Origin: Streptomyces sp. WM4235
GTDB lineage: Bacteria > Actinomycetota > Actinomycetes > Streptomycetales > Streptomycetaceae
Assembly: GCF_001279725.1 (NCBI RefSeq)
Contig: NZ_LGDE01000215.1
Span: 8,308-72,307 of the forward strand
Length of the DNA stretch: 64,000 bases
Direction of reading: 5' to 3'
The notes under the pieces are model-generated. The model did not search any database. It was not told the origin of the DNA and saw only the letters and a program-made list of their open reading frames with translations. This document shows positions 41,001 through 52,193 of the stretch, in pieces; position 1 is the first letter of the stretch; every line of letters begins with the position of its first letter. The translations under genes were made by a program, and so were the position numbers.

Positions 41001-43004
41001 CTCGCGGGCGTCGTCGCCGAGGTGGGCGTCTCCGTTCCCGGAGTGGACGGGCATCCGCAGGCCGAAGTCGTAGATCCACGCGTTCGTCCGGTCGCTGCAC
41101 CGCAGCTCGTACGGCCGCTCGTCGGTGACCTCGACGCCCAGGCGCTGGAGGACCGGCAGCACCGCGGACAGGGAGACCTGCTCGCCCTGGCGGTAGATCT
41201 TGAAGCGGCGTTCGCCGGGGCCCGCGCCCACGGGCTCGTACAGCGAGAGGTCGAAGTCGCTGTCCCCGGCGGACAGGCGCTCCAGCCGGACCAGGTCGGC
41301 GACGGCGGAGCGCGGCGAGTGGTCGGCCTTGTAGCCCTCGGGGAAGGAGCCCCCGTAGCGGCGCAGCAGTTCGGCGGCGCGCTCCTCGCCGGTCTCCGCG
41401 ATGAGCGCCTCGCCGAAGCCGTCGGCCCAGGAGCGGGCCGCCTCGACCAGGCGGGCTTCGATGCGGTCCACGTCGGCGTCGGTCAGGACGGGCAGTTCCT
41501 TGCCCTGCGGGACGCGGACGACGAAGTGGATGCGGGAGAGAATCGATTCGGTGTTCCAGGCGGTGAAGTCGACGCTGGTGCCGTCGAGCTCCTCCTTGAG
41601 GATGTCGATCAGGCGCAGCCGGACGCCGGTGGTGTACCGGTCGCGCGGCAGGTAGACGAGCGCGGAGTAGTAGCGCCCGTACTCGTCCTGGCGCAGGTAC
41701 AGCCGCAGCCGGCGGCGCTCCTGGAGGTACAGGACGGAGGTGACGATGGCCCGGAGCTGGTCGACGGGCGTCTGGAACAGCTCGTCGCGCGGGTAGGTCT
41801 CCAGGATCTGGAGCAGGTCGCGTCCGTCGTGGCTGGACGGCGCGAAGCCGGCGCCGTCGAGGACCTCGACGACCTTGCGGCGGATGACGGGGACCCGGCG
41901 CACCGACTCGGTGTACGCGGCGGAGGAGAACAGGCCGAGGAAGCGGCGCTCGCCGACGACGTTGCCGTCGGCGTCGAACTTCTTCACGCCGACGTAGTCG
42001 AGGTACGAGGGGCGGTGCACGGTCGAGCGGCTGTTGGCCTTGGTGAGGACGAGCAGGCGGTGCTCGCGGGCCTTGGCGCGCGCGTCGGCCGGCAGCCGGT
42101 TGAAGGACGGCGAGACGGGGTGGCCGTCCTCCTTGCCGCTGTGCAGCGGGTCGGAGCGCAGGATGCCGAGGCCGGTGCCGGGCACGGCGGAGAGGGAGTC
42201 CCCGTCGACCAGGTTGTACTCGCGGTAGCCGAGGAAGGTGAAGTGGTCGTCGGCGAGCCAGCGCAGCAGCTCGCGGGCCTCTTCGAGCTCGTACTCGCGC
42301 AGGTCGGGCGCGGTGGGCTCGTTCGGGAGTTCCTCCGCGATGCGCATGGCCGCGTCGCGCATCTTCTCCCAGTCCTCGACGGACTCGCGGACGTCGGACA
42401 GGACGCGCAGCAGGTCGGCGGTGATCTGCTTGAGGTCCGCCCGGTCGGTCTCGCGGTCGATCTCGACGTGGATCCAGGACTCGACGAGCGAGTCGTGGGG
42501 TCGGTCGGTCTTGGGCCCGTGCGCGTCGCAGTCGGGGCCGAGGATCTCGATCAGCTTGCCGGTGACGTCACGCCGCACGACGACCTGCGGGTGGATCACG
42601 ACGTGGATGCCGCGTCCCTGGCGGGACAGCTCGTTGGTGACGCTGTCCACGAGGAACGGCATGTCGTCGGTGACCACCTCGACGACCGAGTGGCTGGAGG
42701 TCCAGCCGTTCTCCTCGACCGTGGGGGTGTGCACGCGGACGTTCGCGGTGCCCTGGGGGCGCTTCTCCGCGAGCCGGTAGTGCGAGAGCGCCGCGCCGAA
42801 CACGTCGACCGGATCCCGGTCGGCGAGGTCCTCCGGCGCGGTGTGCAGGTAGTAGCGCTGGAGGTAGGACAGCGTCGTGCCCCGGTCGGGCCGCTCCCCT
42901 TGCTCGGACCCAGACGGAAGTAGCCCCCCGGCCGGGCTGTTCTCAGCTACCCGGGCCGCCCGTGAAAGCAGCTCGGCCTTTGCTTCGTCCAGCTTGGTCT
43001 GCAT
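38037..43004 (-). CDS. gdh: Very large NAD-specific glutamate dehydrogenase (about 180 kDa type)
   Basis: A 1655-residue NAD-GDH that deaminates glutamate to 2-oxoglutarate, the large-class enzyme first described in Streptomyces clavuligerus. A long N-terminal regulatory half with ACT-like pieces (MPFLVDSVTNELSRQGRGIH) precedes the catalytic core, which contains GGLRWSDRREDFRTE, the substrate-lysine region VGAKGGFVAK and SGDVFGNGMLLSE. The C-terminal helical part is family-specific. ATG 43004 has AGAGGA upstream; longer in-frame versions begin in the 5' region. It is monocistronic. Confidence 0.95.
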   Translation of the reverse strand: MQTKLDEAKAELLSRAARVAENSPAGGLLPSGSEQGERPDRGTTLSYLQRYYLHTAPEDLADRDPVDVFGAALSHYRLAEKRPQGTANVRVHTPTVEENGWTSSHSVVEVVTDDMPFLVDSVTNELSRQGRGIHVVIHPQVVVRRDVTGKLIEILGPDCDAHGPKTDRPHDSLVESWIHVEIDRETDRADLKQITADLLRVLSDVRESVEDWEKMRDAAMRIAEELPNEPTAPDLREYELEEARELLRWLADDHFTFLGYREYNLVDGDSLSAVPGTGLGILRSDPLHSGKEDGHPVSPSFNRLPADARAKAREHRLLVLTKANSRSTVHRPSYLDYVGVKKFDADGNVVGERRFLGLFSSAAYTESVRRVPVIRRKVVEVLDGAGFAPSSHDGRDLLQILETYPRDELFQTPVDQLRAIVTSVLYLQERRRLRLYLRQDEYGRYYSALVYLPRDRYTTGVRLRLIDILKEELDGTSVDFTAWNTESILSRIHFVVRVPQGKELPVLTDADVDRIEARLVEAARSWADGFGEALIAETGEERAAELLRRYGGSFPEGYKADHSPRSAVADLVRLERLSAGDSDFDLSLYEPVGAGPGERRFKIYRQGEQVSLSAVLPVLQRLGVEVTDERPYELRCSDRTNAWIYDFGLRMPVHSGNGDAHLGDDARERFQDAFAAVWQGEAENDNFNTLVLSAGLTWRQAVVLRAYAKYLRQAVSPFSQDYMEDTLRNNVHTTRLLVSLFEARMSPGRQAAGTELIDAMLEELDGALDQVASLDEDRILRSFLTLIKATLRTNFFQLNDAGEQHAYVSMKFDPQAIPDLPAPRPAFEIWVYSPRVEGVHLRFGKVARGGLRWSDRREDFRTEILGLVKAQMVKNTVIVPVGAKGGFVAKNLPDPSVDRDAWLAEGIASYKIFISALLDITDNMVAGEVVPPKGVVRHDEDDTYLVVAADKGTATFSDIANGVAEAYGFWLGDAFASGGSAGYDHKGMGITARGAWESVKRHFRELGHDTQTQDFTVVGVGDMSGDVFGNGMLLSEHIRLVAAFDHRHIFIDPNPDAAVSYAERRRLFDLPRSSWADYKTELLSAGGGIHPRTAKAIPVNAQVRAALGIEAGITKMTPADLMQAILQAPVDLLWNGGIGTYVKATAETHADVGDKANDAIRVNGSDVRAQVIGEGGNLGLTQLGRIEFARTGAGGEGGKINTDAIDNSAGVDTSDHEVNIKILLNAVVADGDMTVKQRNKLLAEMTDEVGHLVLRNNYAQNTALANGAAQAPSLLHAQQRFMRRLERDGLLNRGLEFLPTDRQIRELLSNGKGLTQPELAVLFAYTKITVADELIATGLPDDPYLRRLLHAYFPGALLAKFPEQIDAHALRREITTTLLVNDTVNTGGTTFLHRLREETGASTEEIVRAQLSAREIFGMAGVWDEVEALDNKVAADVQTRVRLHSRRLVERGTRWLLNNRPQPLEITETIELFRERVARVWAELPKLVRGADLDWYRSIMDELVGEGVPEELAAKVAGFSSAFPTLDIVAIADRTGVDPLDVAEVYYDLADRLDITRLMDRIIELPRSDRWQSMARASIREDLFAAHAALTADVLAVGNGESTPEERFKAWEEKNAAIIGRARTTLEEIRGSDDFDLANLSVAMRTMRSLLRTHV

Positions 43005-43396
43005 GTCCTCTGGCTCCTGTCGCGCGCCATTGCGTGACGTAGGTGAAGGAAGGAATGACATGGCGGCGCGACGCGGGCCGCGAGGCGGGATGTCCGTTCG
43101 GGATCGACGCCATGTCGTCGAGAAAGGCCACCGGAAGCGAATCGGCCAAGATCGGCACGTGGTTCCGGCAGCGGAGATCGGCGAAGGCCCGGGCACGTTC
43201 GTGCGCCGGGCGCGTGCCGGGGGCTTCAGTGCCCCCGAGGACTATCGCGCTGATCACGGGTACCAGGCTATCCCCACCCACCCCGTGCTCGTCATGAGCT
43301 GTATGTGTACAAATCCGGGGGTGGAACTTTGACACTCTGGACAGCGACGTGCCCGGCCACACGTGCACGCCGCCGCCAGATACCCGTGTCACGTGC
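43005..43396. other. 392-base intergenic region upstream of gdh
   Basis: It lies between the gdh start and the HAD gene stop and should hold the gdh promoter. An AT-richer patch with TTTGTACACATACAG (minus strand, about 43302-43317) is the likeliest promoter area. No other gene is supported. Confidence 0.5.
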
Positions 43397-44119
43397 CTAT
43401 TCGGCCATTTCGCGAGCTGTGGCGACGGCCTCCGCCAGCGTGTCCACGACGGGCACGCCGGCTGATTCGAGGCTGCCGCGGCTGTGCGAGCCCCCGGTGT
43501 ACAGCACGGCCCGCGCGCCCACGTGTGCGGCCGCGAGGGCGTCGTCCACCGCGTCTCCGATGAGGACCGTACGGTCGGCCGTCACCCCCGCCGCCGCCAT
43601 GGCGGCCATATGGCGTACGAGATGGCCCGCCTTGGTGGTGTGCGAGGGCCCCGTGCGCCCGTCGACGCGGAGGAAGTGCGTGTCGATGCCGTGCGTCCGG
43701 ACCAGCGGCACCAGCTTGTCGTGGGGCGCGAGGGAGAGCAGGGACTGCGTCGACCCGGCTCCCTGCCAGCCCCGGAGCAGCTCCAGTGCGCCCTCGGCGA
43801 GCCCGGCGGTCTCCGCGGACGACCAGTAGTGCCGGTGGAAGGTCTCGTCCATGACGAGCCACTCCGCCTCGGTGGGCATCCTGCCCATCAGTCGCTCGTA
43901 GAACTTCGGGACCGGCACCACGTACAGCTCGCGGTACGTCTCCAGGGTGATCGGCGCGAAGCCGAACTCCGCGAAGGAGGCGTTGGTCGCGAGGATCACG
44001 GCGTCGATGTCGTGGAGCAGCGTCCCGTTCCAGTCCCACACGATGTGCGGGCCACGACGCGCCGTCGCGCTCACGGCGGTCACTTCGAACGCTTCCGTCA
44101 CTTCGAACGCTTCCGTCAC
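43397..44119 (-). CDS. HAD-superfamily phosphatase
   Basis: A 240-residue HAD hydrolase of the phosphoglycolate-phosphatase-like group. Motif I is WDWNGTLLHD (nucleophile Asp29; Asn replaces the second Asp, as in many members). A helical cap follows, and motif IV is TVLIGDAVDDALAA. GTG 44119 overlaps the upstream stop as GTGA. An 18-bp tandem duplication gives two further in-frame GTG starts at 44101 and 44083, both preceded by GGAAG. Residues 1-13 therefore read VTEAFEVTEAFEV. It is co-transcribed with the DUF6912 gene. The substrate is unknown. Confidence 0.9.
   Translation of the reverse strand: MTEAFEVTEAFEVTAVSATARRGPHIVWDWNGTLLHDIDAVILATNASFAEFGFAPITLETYRELYVVPVPKFYERLMGRMPTEAEWLVMDETFHRHYWSSAETAGLAEGALELLRGWQGAGSTQSLLSLAPHDKLVPLVRTHGIDTHFLRVDGRTGPSHTTKAGHLVRHMAAMAAAGVTADRTVLIGDAVDDALAAAHVGARAVLYTGGSHSRGSLESAGVPVVDTLAEAVATAREMAE
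44081..44116. repeat. 18-bp tandem duplication at the start of the HAD gene
   Basis: Two exact copies of CACTTCGAACGCTTCCGT (plus strand) run head to tail, followed by a third CAC. In the HAD frame this duplicates six codons (VTEAFE) and creates three candidate GTG starts. Confidence 0.9.
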
Positions 44120-44616
44120 TTCAGCAACCCCGGAATCTCCTGCACCCCGAACCACAGCAGCTCGTGGTCCTCGGCGCCGTCCACCAGGGACAGCGCGTCG
44201 CCGTCCCCCGCGTCGGCCGCCTCGACGGCCCCGACGGCGGCCGTGACGTCCTCCAGCGCGTCATCGGCGTCCACGTGCACGGCCGCGGCCACGGAGAGCC
44301 TTACGGAGCTCCCCAGCGACACCTGTCCGAGGGCGGCCTCGTCGTTCCCGGGCGCCGCGGTGGCGGCCCGGTCGTCGACGTCGAAGGCCACGACGACCCG
44401 CCTGCGGGGGGCGTCAGCGTCGGCGGCGATCATCCGCAGGGAGGCGAGGGCGGCGCGGCCGAGGGCCGCGTACTCCAGCTCCTCGATGTCGTCGGACACG
44501 TACCACTCGCGCAGGCCGGGAGTGACCGCGTAGGCGCGCAGCGGGGCGGGACCCAGCTCGCCCGCCTCGTGCACCTCGGCGAGCCCGGGGACGGTCAGGG
44601 GGACGTACACGCGCAT
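44116..44616 (-). CDS. DUF6912-type conserved protein
   Basis: A 166-residue protein recognised as an actinobacterial conserved family (DUF6912), function unknown. It begins MRVYVPLTVPGLAEVHEAGE, continues with YVSDDIEELEYAALGRAALA and VVVAFDVDDR, and ends in GAEDHELLWFGVQEIPGLL. No signal or TM segment is visible, so it is likely cytosolic. Its stop overlaps the first GTG of the HAD gene, so the two are translationally coupled. Confidence 0.8.
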   Translation of the reverse strand: MRVYVPLTVPGLAEVHEAGELGPAPLRAYAVTPGLREWYVSDDIEELEYAALGRAALASLRMIAADADAPRRRVVVAFDVDDRAATAAPGNDEAALGQVSLGSSVRLSVAAAVHVDADDALEDVTAAVGAVEAADAGDGDALSLVDGAEDHELLWFGVQEIPGLLK

Positions 44617-44970
44617 GGCCGGCTGCTTTCGGTAGTCGGGAACGCCCTCAGGATACGACCGGACCGCCCGTTCACCGATGCCCCCTCACAGCGGGTGCTC
44701 ACGGCGGTCGCGCCACCGCGTCCGGTGACGGCGACGGTCCCCCTTCGGGGTGGCGGGGGCGGGGCGCGGCGCGTCCACCCGGTGCCCGCGGAGGGCCCGG
44801 GGACGGGGCGCGGCCCCGGGTCCCCCACCCGGATAGGTGAAGGCGGCCGGGGTCCGGGGCGAGCGCCCGGACCCGTTGCGGAGCGTGTTCGGCGGGCCGT
44901 ACAAGTGACCCGACCAAGTTACCGCCCGGTACCGCAGGTGCCGGGCCCACACTCCCCGGGGACGACCACC
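44617..44970. other. 354-base intergenic region upstream of the Rv3235-like gene
   Basis: Divergent promoter space. It contains a stable hairpin at 44850-44874 (GGGTCCGGG/CCCGGACCC, 7-base loop), which could affect the downstream gene's transcript leader. Nothing else is recognised. Confidence 0.5.
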
Positions 44971-45363
44971 ATGACCAGGACGAGGACCACCACCCGCCCT
45001 CCCGGCCGGCACGACCAGCGCCACCCCGGGCGTCCCCGCACCGCGCGGGGCCCGCACGACTGGTTCGCCGAACGCCTCCTCGCGGTCCTCAGCGGCCGTC
45101 GCCCCGTCCACTCGCTGCTGGGCCACACCGTCGGCCCGGCGTACGAGCAGCTCGTCACCCTGGCCCCCGCGGGCCCCCTCCGCGACCGACTCCTCCCGGT
45201 CCTGCGCCACTGCGGCCGCTTCCACCCCGGCCCCGGTGTCATCGAGGCCTTCGCCCGCATCGCCACGGGCGACCGCGTCTCGGCGATGGCCTTCCGCCTG
45301 GAACAGGGCCCGGACCTCCGCTGGCGCTGCGCGGCGATCGAAATCCAAGGCCCCCGCCCCTGA
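44971..45363 (+). CDS. Rv3235-family small protein
   Basis: A 130-residue protein of the Rv3235 family of unknown function. A basic Thr/Arg/Pro-rich tail (about 1-28) precedes a compact domain (DWFAERLLAVLSGRRPVHSL, YEQLVTLAP, VIEAFARI, MAFRLEQGPDLRWRCAAIEI). The gene sits beside secA, which it faces. ATG 44971 has GGGGACG upstream. The role is unknown; the family call is moderately sure. Confidence 0.78.
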   Translation: MTRTRTTTRPPGRHDQRHPGRPRTARGPHDWFAERLLAVLSGRRPVHSLLGHTVGPAYEQLVTLAPAGPLRDRLLPVLRHCGRFHPGPGVIEAFARIATGDRVSAMAFRLEQGPDLRWRCAAIEIQGPRP

Positions 45364-45669
45364 CCCGGCCATTCCAGCCCCGCCCCGCGAATCCGACCCC
45401 GGACGCCGGCCCATTCCAGCCCCGCCGGCGTTTGAGGCGCGGGGTCCGGGGCGGAGCCCCGAAAGCCCGGCGCAGCCGGGGCCGCCCCGCGCAACGGCCC
45501 CGCACGACGCCCGGACCCGGCCCCCCCGCACCAGCCCCGCAGGGCCCCCGCAGGGCCCGGCCCCGGACACAACGCCGCCGGGGCCGGACACCCGTACAAC
45601 GGTGTCCGACCCCGGCAGGGTCACTGTCCCGACGGGCCGCCAGGCCAAGAGGCCACAGACCCGGCGGGG
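45364..45669. other. 306-base convergent intergenic region with Streptomyces-type repeats
   Basis: It lies between the Rv3235-like gene and secA. It holds a partial and a fuller copy of a GC-rich extragenic repeat (45367-45384 and 45411-45480) and several hairpins that probably terminate both transcripts. Confidence 0.6.
45411..45480. repeat. Extragenic GC-rich repeat element
   Basis: The core CGGCGTTTGAGGCGCGGGG followed by GTCCGGGGCGGAGCCCCG matches a family of dispersed intergenic sequences I recall from many Streptomyces genomes. A truncated copy of its left part (CATTCCAGCCCCGCC) lies at about 45370-45384. Function is unproven; the position after converging genes suggests 3'-end processing or termination. 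Confidence 0.6.
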
Positions 45670-48447
<2,778 letters not shown>

Positions 48448-48673
48448 CGAGGTTTGTCTCCTTGCCGGTCGGGCCTGGCACTGGTTCGTGCGCGGGCACG
48501 GAGGGTGGGCCCCACCGCAACGGCCATCGTAAGCGAGGACACGGTCGCGTCGGGAGGTCCGCACTATCCGTAGGGCACGGGTGCCCGGAATGAGAACGTA
48601 CGGGGGGCACCGAAGGTGCCGGTGTCGACGAAAACTGTTGGCCTGGTGATCGTGCCCGTACCAGAATCCGTTC

Positions 48674-49258
48674 ATGGAGCCCACGACACTGACCACCGCG
48701 CGTCTGCACCTGCGCCCCTTCGTCCCGGCCGACGCCGACGAGGTCTACGCGGCCGCCCAGGATCCCGACGTCCAGCGGTGGACCCTCGTCCCCTCGCCGT
48801 ACGAGCGGGTGCACGCCGACACCTTCGTGGGCGAGATCTGCCCGACGGGTTGGCGCGAGGGCAGCGGGTACAGCTTCGCCGTGCGCCTCGGCGCGGACGG
48901 ACCGCTCGTCGCGGCCATCGGCGTACACGTGCGCGTGGTGGACGGGGAGAACGGCTACGAGATCGGCTTCTGGGCGACCAAGGAGCACCGCGGCAACGGC
49001 TACATGACCGAGGCCCTGGGCGCCGTCGCCCGCTGGGCCTTCACCGAGTTGGGCGCGCCCCGCCTGGAGTGGCGGGCCGAGGTCGGCAACGCGGGCTCGC
49101 GCGCCGTCGCGGAGAAGGCCGGCTTCCGCTTCGAGGGCCTCCTGCGCGCCGGCCTGGTCAAGGGCGACACCGTACGGGACTGCTGGATCGGCGCCCTGCT
49201 CCCCGGGGACCTCGGCCTGCCGTCGCCGCTCGCCTACCTCCCGTCGCCCTCGGCGTGA
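48674..49258 (+). CDS. GNAT family N-acetyltransferase (RimJ/RimL type)
   Basis: A 194-residue acetyltransferase beginning [18 protein letters not shown]. It has the family tryptophan-rich strand [20 protein letters not shown] and the acetyl-CoA-binding region, followed by [20 protein letters not shown]. The substrate is unknown. It is divergent from secA over 226 bases and upstream of the YcaQ-like gene on the same strand (61-base gap). Confidence 0.9.
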   Translation: MEPTTLTTARLHLRPFVPADADEVYAAAQDPDVQRWTLVPSPYERVHADTFVGEICPTGWREGSGYSFAVRLGADGPLVAAIGVHVRVVDGENGYEIGFWATKEHRGNGYMTEALGAVARWAFTELGAPRLEWRAEVGNAGSRAVAEKAGFRFEGLLRAGLVKGDTVRDCWIGALLPGDLGLPSPLAYLPSPSA

Positions 49259-49319
49259 CGGGACGTGGGGCGTGGGGCCGCGGGGTCGTGATGTCAGTGG
49301 CACCGCCTAGGGTGCGGGC

Positions 49320-50495
49320 ATGACGACCGTGCCGGCGCCGACCGTGTCCCTTTCCGCCGACGAGGCCCGCCGGATCGCGCTGCGCGCGCAGGGTTTCCTC
49401 GGCGCGCCCGACCGCCGGGGCGGCGTCCGGGGCGTCCTGCGCCACCTGGGCGCGGTGCAGCTGGACACGATCTCCGTCCTGGCGCGTTCGCACGAACTGA
49501 TCCCGTACGCACGCCTGGGCGCGGTCGGCCGGCCCGCCGTGGAGGCGGCGTACTGGTCGGACCGGCACGCCTTCGAGTACTGGTCGCACGCCGCCTGCAT
49601 CCTCCCGATCGAGGAGTGGCCGCACTTCGCGTTCCGCCGTCGCGCCCGGCGGGCGCGCGGTCACCGCTGGCACGTCCTGGAGGACAAGGAGCGTTCGACC
49701 AGGACGGTCCTGGACCGGCTCCGGGCCGAGGGCCCGCTCACCTCCACCGAGCTGGGCGGCGCCAAGAACGGCGGCGAGTGGTTCGAGTGGTCCGAGACCA
49801 AGATCGCGGTGGAGTGGCTGCTCGACACGGGCGAGGTGGTCTGCGCCGAGCGACGTGGCTGGAAACGCGTGTACGACCTGCCCGAGCGGGCCGTCCCGGA
49901 CGCCCTGCTCCACGACGACCTGGACGACCACGAGTGCCTGCGCCGGCTGGTGGCGCTGGCCGGCCGGTCGCTGGGCGTCGGGACCCGTGCGGACATCGCG
50001 GACTACCACCGCCTGGGGGGAGCCCAGTTCGACGCGGTCGTCGAGGAGTCGGGTCTGGTCCCGGTGGAGGTGGCGGGCTGGTCCAAGCCGGCCTGGGCCG
50101 ACCCGGCCGCGTTGGCGACGACGCCCCGGGGCCGGCACCGCACGACGCTGCTCTCGCCGTTCGACTCGCTGGTCTGGGACCGACCGCGCACCGAGCGGAT
50201 CTTCGGGTTCACGCACCGCCTGGAGGCGTACGTGCCCAAGCCCAAGCGGATACACGGGTACTTCGCCATGCCGTTGCTGGCCGGCGGGCGACTCCGGGGC
50301 CGGGTGGACCCCGCCCGGGAGGGCACCACGCTGGTGGCCCGCCAGCTCTCCCTGACCGATCCCGCCGCCGCCCGCCCCATGGCCGAGGCACTGCGCGAGG
50401 CGGCCTCCTGGGTCGGCTGCGACACGGTGCGCGTCGAGCGCGCCGGCACGGCGGCCGAAGCGGCGGCCGTCACGGCGGAACTGGCCGCCCTGTAG
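49320..50495 (+). CDS. YcaQ/AlkZ-type DNA glycosylase (HTH_42 winged-helix family)
   Basis: A 391-residue protein of the HTH_42 superfamily, whose members AlkZ and YcaQ unhook DNA crosslinks or alkylated bases. The catalytic loop reads AVQLDTISVLARSHEL, i.e. Q47-x-D49. This is the QxD form of the YcaQ (AlkX) branch, rather than the QxQ of AlkZ. Other features are YWSDRHAFEYWSHAACILP and the C-terminal LVARQLSLTD. It could repair damage from self-made or competitor genotoxins; this is inference. It is convergent with the response regulator gene. Confidence 0.85.
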   Translation: MTTVPAPTVSLSADEARRIALRAQGFLGAPDRRGGVRGVLRHLGAVQLDTISVLARSHELIPYARLGAVGRPAVEAAYWSDRHAFEYWSHAACILPIEEWPHFAFRRRARRARGHRWHVLEDKERSTRTVLDRLRAEGPLTSTELGGAKNGGEWFEWSETKIAVEWLLDTGEVVCAERRGWKRVYDLPERAVPDALLHDDLDDHECLRRLVALAGRSLGVGTRADIADYHRLGGAQFDAVVEESGLVPVEVAGWSKPAWADPAALATTPRGRHRTTLLSPFDSLVWDRPRTERIFGFTHRLEAYVPKPKRIHGYFAMPLLAGGRLRGRVDPAREGTTLVARQLSLTDPAAARPMAEALREAASWVGCDTVRVERAGTAAEAAAVTAELAAL

Positions 50496-50529
50496 GGCGC
50501 GCCCGTACGGGTCCCGCGCACACGACCGG

Positions 50530-51306
50530 CTAGCGGATCTCCAGGATCTTCTCCCGCATCGCGTACACCACGGCCTCCATCCTGGAGTGCAGTTGCAGCT
50601 TCTCCAGGATGTTCCGCACGTGGTTCTTCACGGTGTTCTCCGAGATGAACAGTTCCTTCGCGATGTCGCGGTTGTTCATCCCGGTGGCGACCAGCTTCAG
50701 GACCTCCAGCTCCCGGTCCGTCAGTCTCGGCGCCGGCACGAGCCGCCGCTCGTCCGTCCGCTGGATCATCGACTTGAACTCGGTCAGCAGCTTCGACGCC
50801 ATCGAGGGACTGATCTGCGACTGGCCGTCCGCCACGGCCCGGATGGCCGTGGCCACTTCGTCCGTGGAGATCTCCTTGAGGAGGTATCCCGTGGCGCCCG
50901 CCTTGATCGCGTCGTAGAGGTCGGCCTCCTCGTCGCTGATCGTCAGCATGATGATCTTGGCGGAGGGGGCGACCTCCTTGATCGAGGTGCACGCCTCGAT
51001 CCCGCCGCGCCGGGGCATCCGCACGTCCATCAGCACGATGTCCGGCAGCAGGTCGGCGGCCTTGTCCACCGCCTCCGCGCCGTCCCCGGCCTCACCGACG
51101 ACCTGGATGTCCTCCTCCTGCGCGAGGACGATCTCCAGCCCGCGCCGGAAGAGAGCGTGGTCGTCGACCACGAGCACCCGAATGGGTTCCCGGGCCGCGT
51201 CACCGGATTCACCGGAACCGGCGACTCCGTCTCCGCGGACCCCCCGCTCCGTCTCACGACAGCCCGCGCCGTCGTCACCGCGCACCGGCCCGAAGCTGTC
51301 CGCCAT
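50530..51306 (-). CDS. Orphan NarL/LuxR-type response regulator
   Basis: A 258-residue response regulator. A disordered N-terminal extension of about 40 residues precedes the receiver domain (about 41-160; acidic VVDDH, phospho-acceptor Asp94 in LMDVRMP). A LuxR HTH follows (about 190-255; RLTDRELEVLKLVATGMNNRDIA, SENTVKNHVRNILEKL). No histidine kinase gene is next to it. ATG 51306 has GGGGGAGG upstream. The target is unknown; its place between hpf and the YcaQ gene is a conserved-looking core neighbourhood. Confidence 0.93.
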   Translation of the reverse strand: MADSFGPVRGDDGAGCRETERGVRGDGVAGSGESGDAAREPIRVLVVDDHALFRRGLEIVLAQEEDIQVVGEAGDGAEAVDKAADLLPDIVLMDVRMPRRGGIEACTSIKEVAPSAKIIMLTISDEEADLYDAIKAGATGYLLKEISTDEVATAIRAVADGQSQISPSMASKLLTEFKSMIQRTDERRLVPAPRLTDRELEVLKLVATGMNNRDIAKELFISENTVKNHVRNILEKLQLHSRMEAVVYAMREKILEIR

Positions 51307-51497
51307 CGTTCCTCCCCCTGCATGTGCTGAGCCGCCGGTCCAACCCGACGGGGTCGGCCGCCGCTTGACTGCTCGCCATGATTCCATGCCCGCGGCACCG
51401 GGAGGGGGCCCGACGAGGACCCCGCCGGCTCATACGAGCCGTACGGGTGCCCCCGCGGGACGCCCGCCGGCGTCCCACGAGGGCAGGGGTCGAGTGC

Positions 51498-52193
51498 TCA
51501 GCCGCCGAGCGATCCACCCGCGCCGCCACGCGGCTCCTCCGCGCTGGAGGCACCGTCCGGGTTGACGTGGATGACGCCGTAGTCGTAGGCGTGGCGCCGG
51601 TAGACGACGCTGGGCAGCTTGGTCTCGGAGTCGACGAACAGATAGAAGTCGTGACCCACCAGCTCCATCTCGTACAGAGCCTGGTCCAGCGACATGGGCG
51701 AGGCCGAGTGGGTCTTCTCCCGGACGATCAGCGGGCCTTCGCCCTGCACGTCGAGGGGTCCGACCTTGGTGGTCGGCACTCCGTCGGTCGCCTCGTTCGT
51801 GACGAGTTCGCCGTTGCCGTCGAGCTGCGCGACGCCCGGCACGACGTCGGCGACCTCGGCCGCGGAGAGCCGGCCATTGCCGCGGCGGGTGTACCGCTTG
51901 TCGTGCTGCTTGCGCAGCCGGGCCTCCAGCTTGTCCTGAGCCAGGTCCAGCGCCGCGTACGCGTCGGCGGCTGCGGCTTCCGCCCGAATGACGGGGCCCC
52001 GCGAGTGCAGGGTGATCTCCACGCGGTCGGAACGGTCGGCCTGCCGCGGGTTGTGCTCCTTGGACACCTCGACGTCCAAGCTGATCACCTTGGCGTCGAG
52101 CTTCTGGATCCGCTCGGGATTCAGCTTCTCTGCCACGTGCTTGCGGAACCGCTCGGGCACTTCGGTCTTGCGGCCCTTGACGACGATGTCCAC
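51498..52193 (-). CDS. hpf: Long-form ribosome hibernation promoting factor HPF
   Basis: A 231-residue long HPF. The N-terminal ribosome-binding domain (about 1-105; VVKGRKTEVPERFRKHV) is joined through a linker to the C-terminal dimerisation domain (about 165-225; MSLDQALYEMELVGHDFYLF, VVYRRHAYDYGVIHVNPDG), which forms 100S ribosome dimers in stationary phase. The start is GTG 52193 (VDIVVKGRK) with GGAG 6 bases upstream. An in-frame extension with its own strong GGAGGAG site reaches to 52316 and is treated as a leader. Confidence 0.93.
   Translation of the reverse strand: MDIVVKGRKTEVPERFRKHVAEKLNPERIQKLDAKVISLDVEVSKEHNPRQADRSDRVEITLHSRGPVIRAEAAAADAYAALDLAQDKLEARLRKQHDKRYTRRGNGRLSAAEVADVVPGVAQLDGNGELVTNEATDGVPTTKVGPLDVQGEGPLIVREKTHSASPMSLDQALYEMELVGHDFYLFVDSETKLPSVVYRRHAYDYGVIHVNPDGASSAEEPRGGAGGSLGG

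Noticed and set aside
38043..42923. A 1626-codon open frame on the plus strand
   Set aside because: It is antisense to the glutamate dehydrogenase gene; the dehydrogenase frame has clear family motifs, this one has none.
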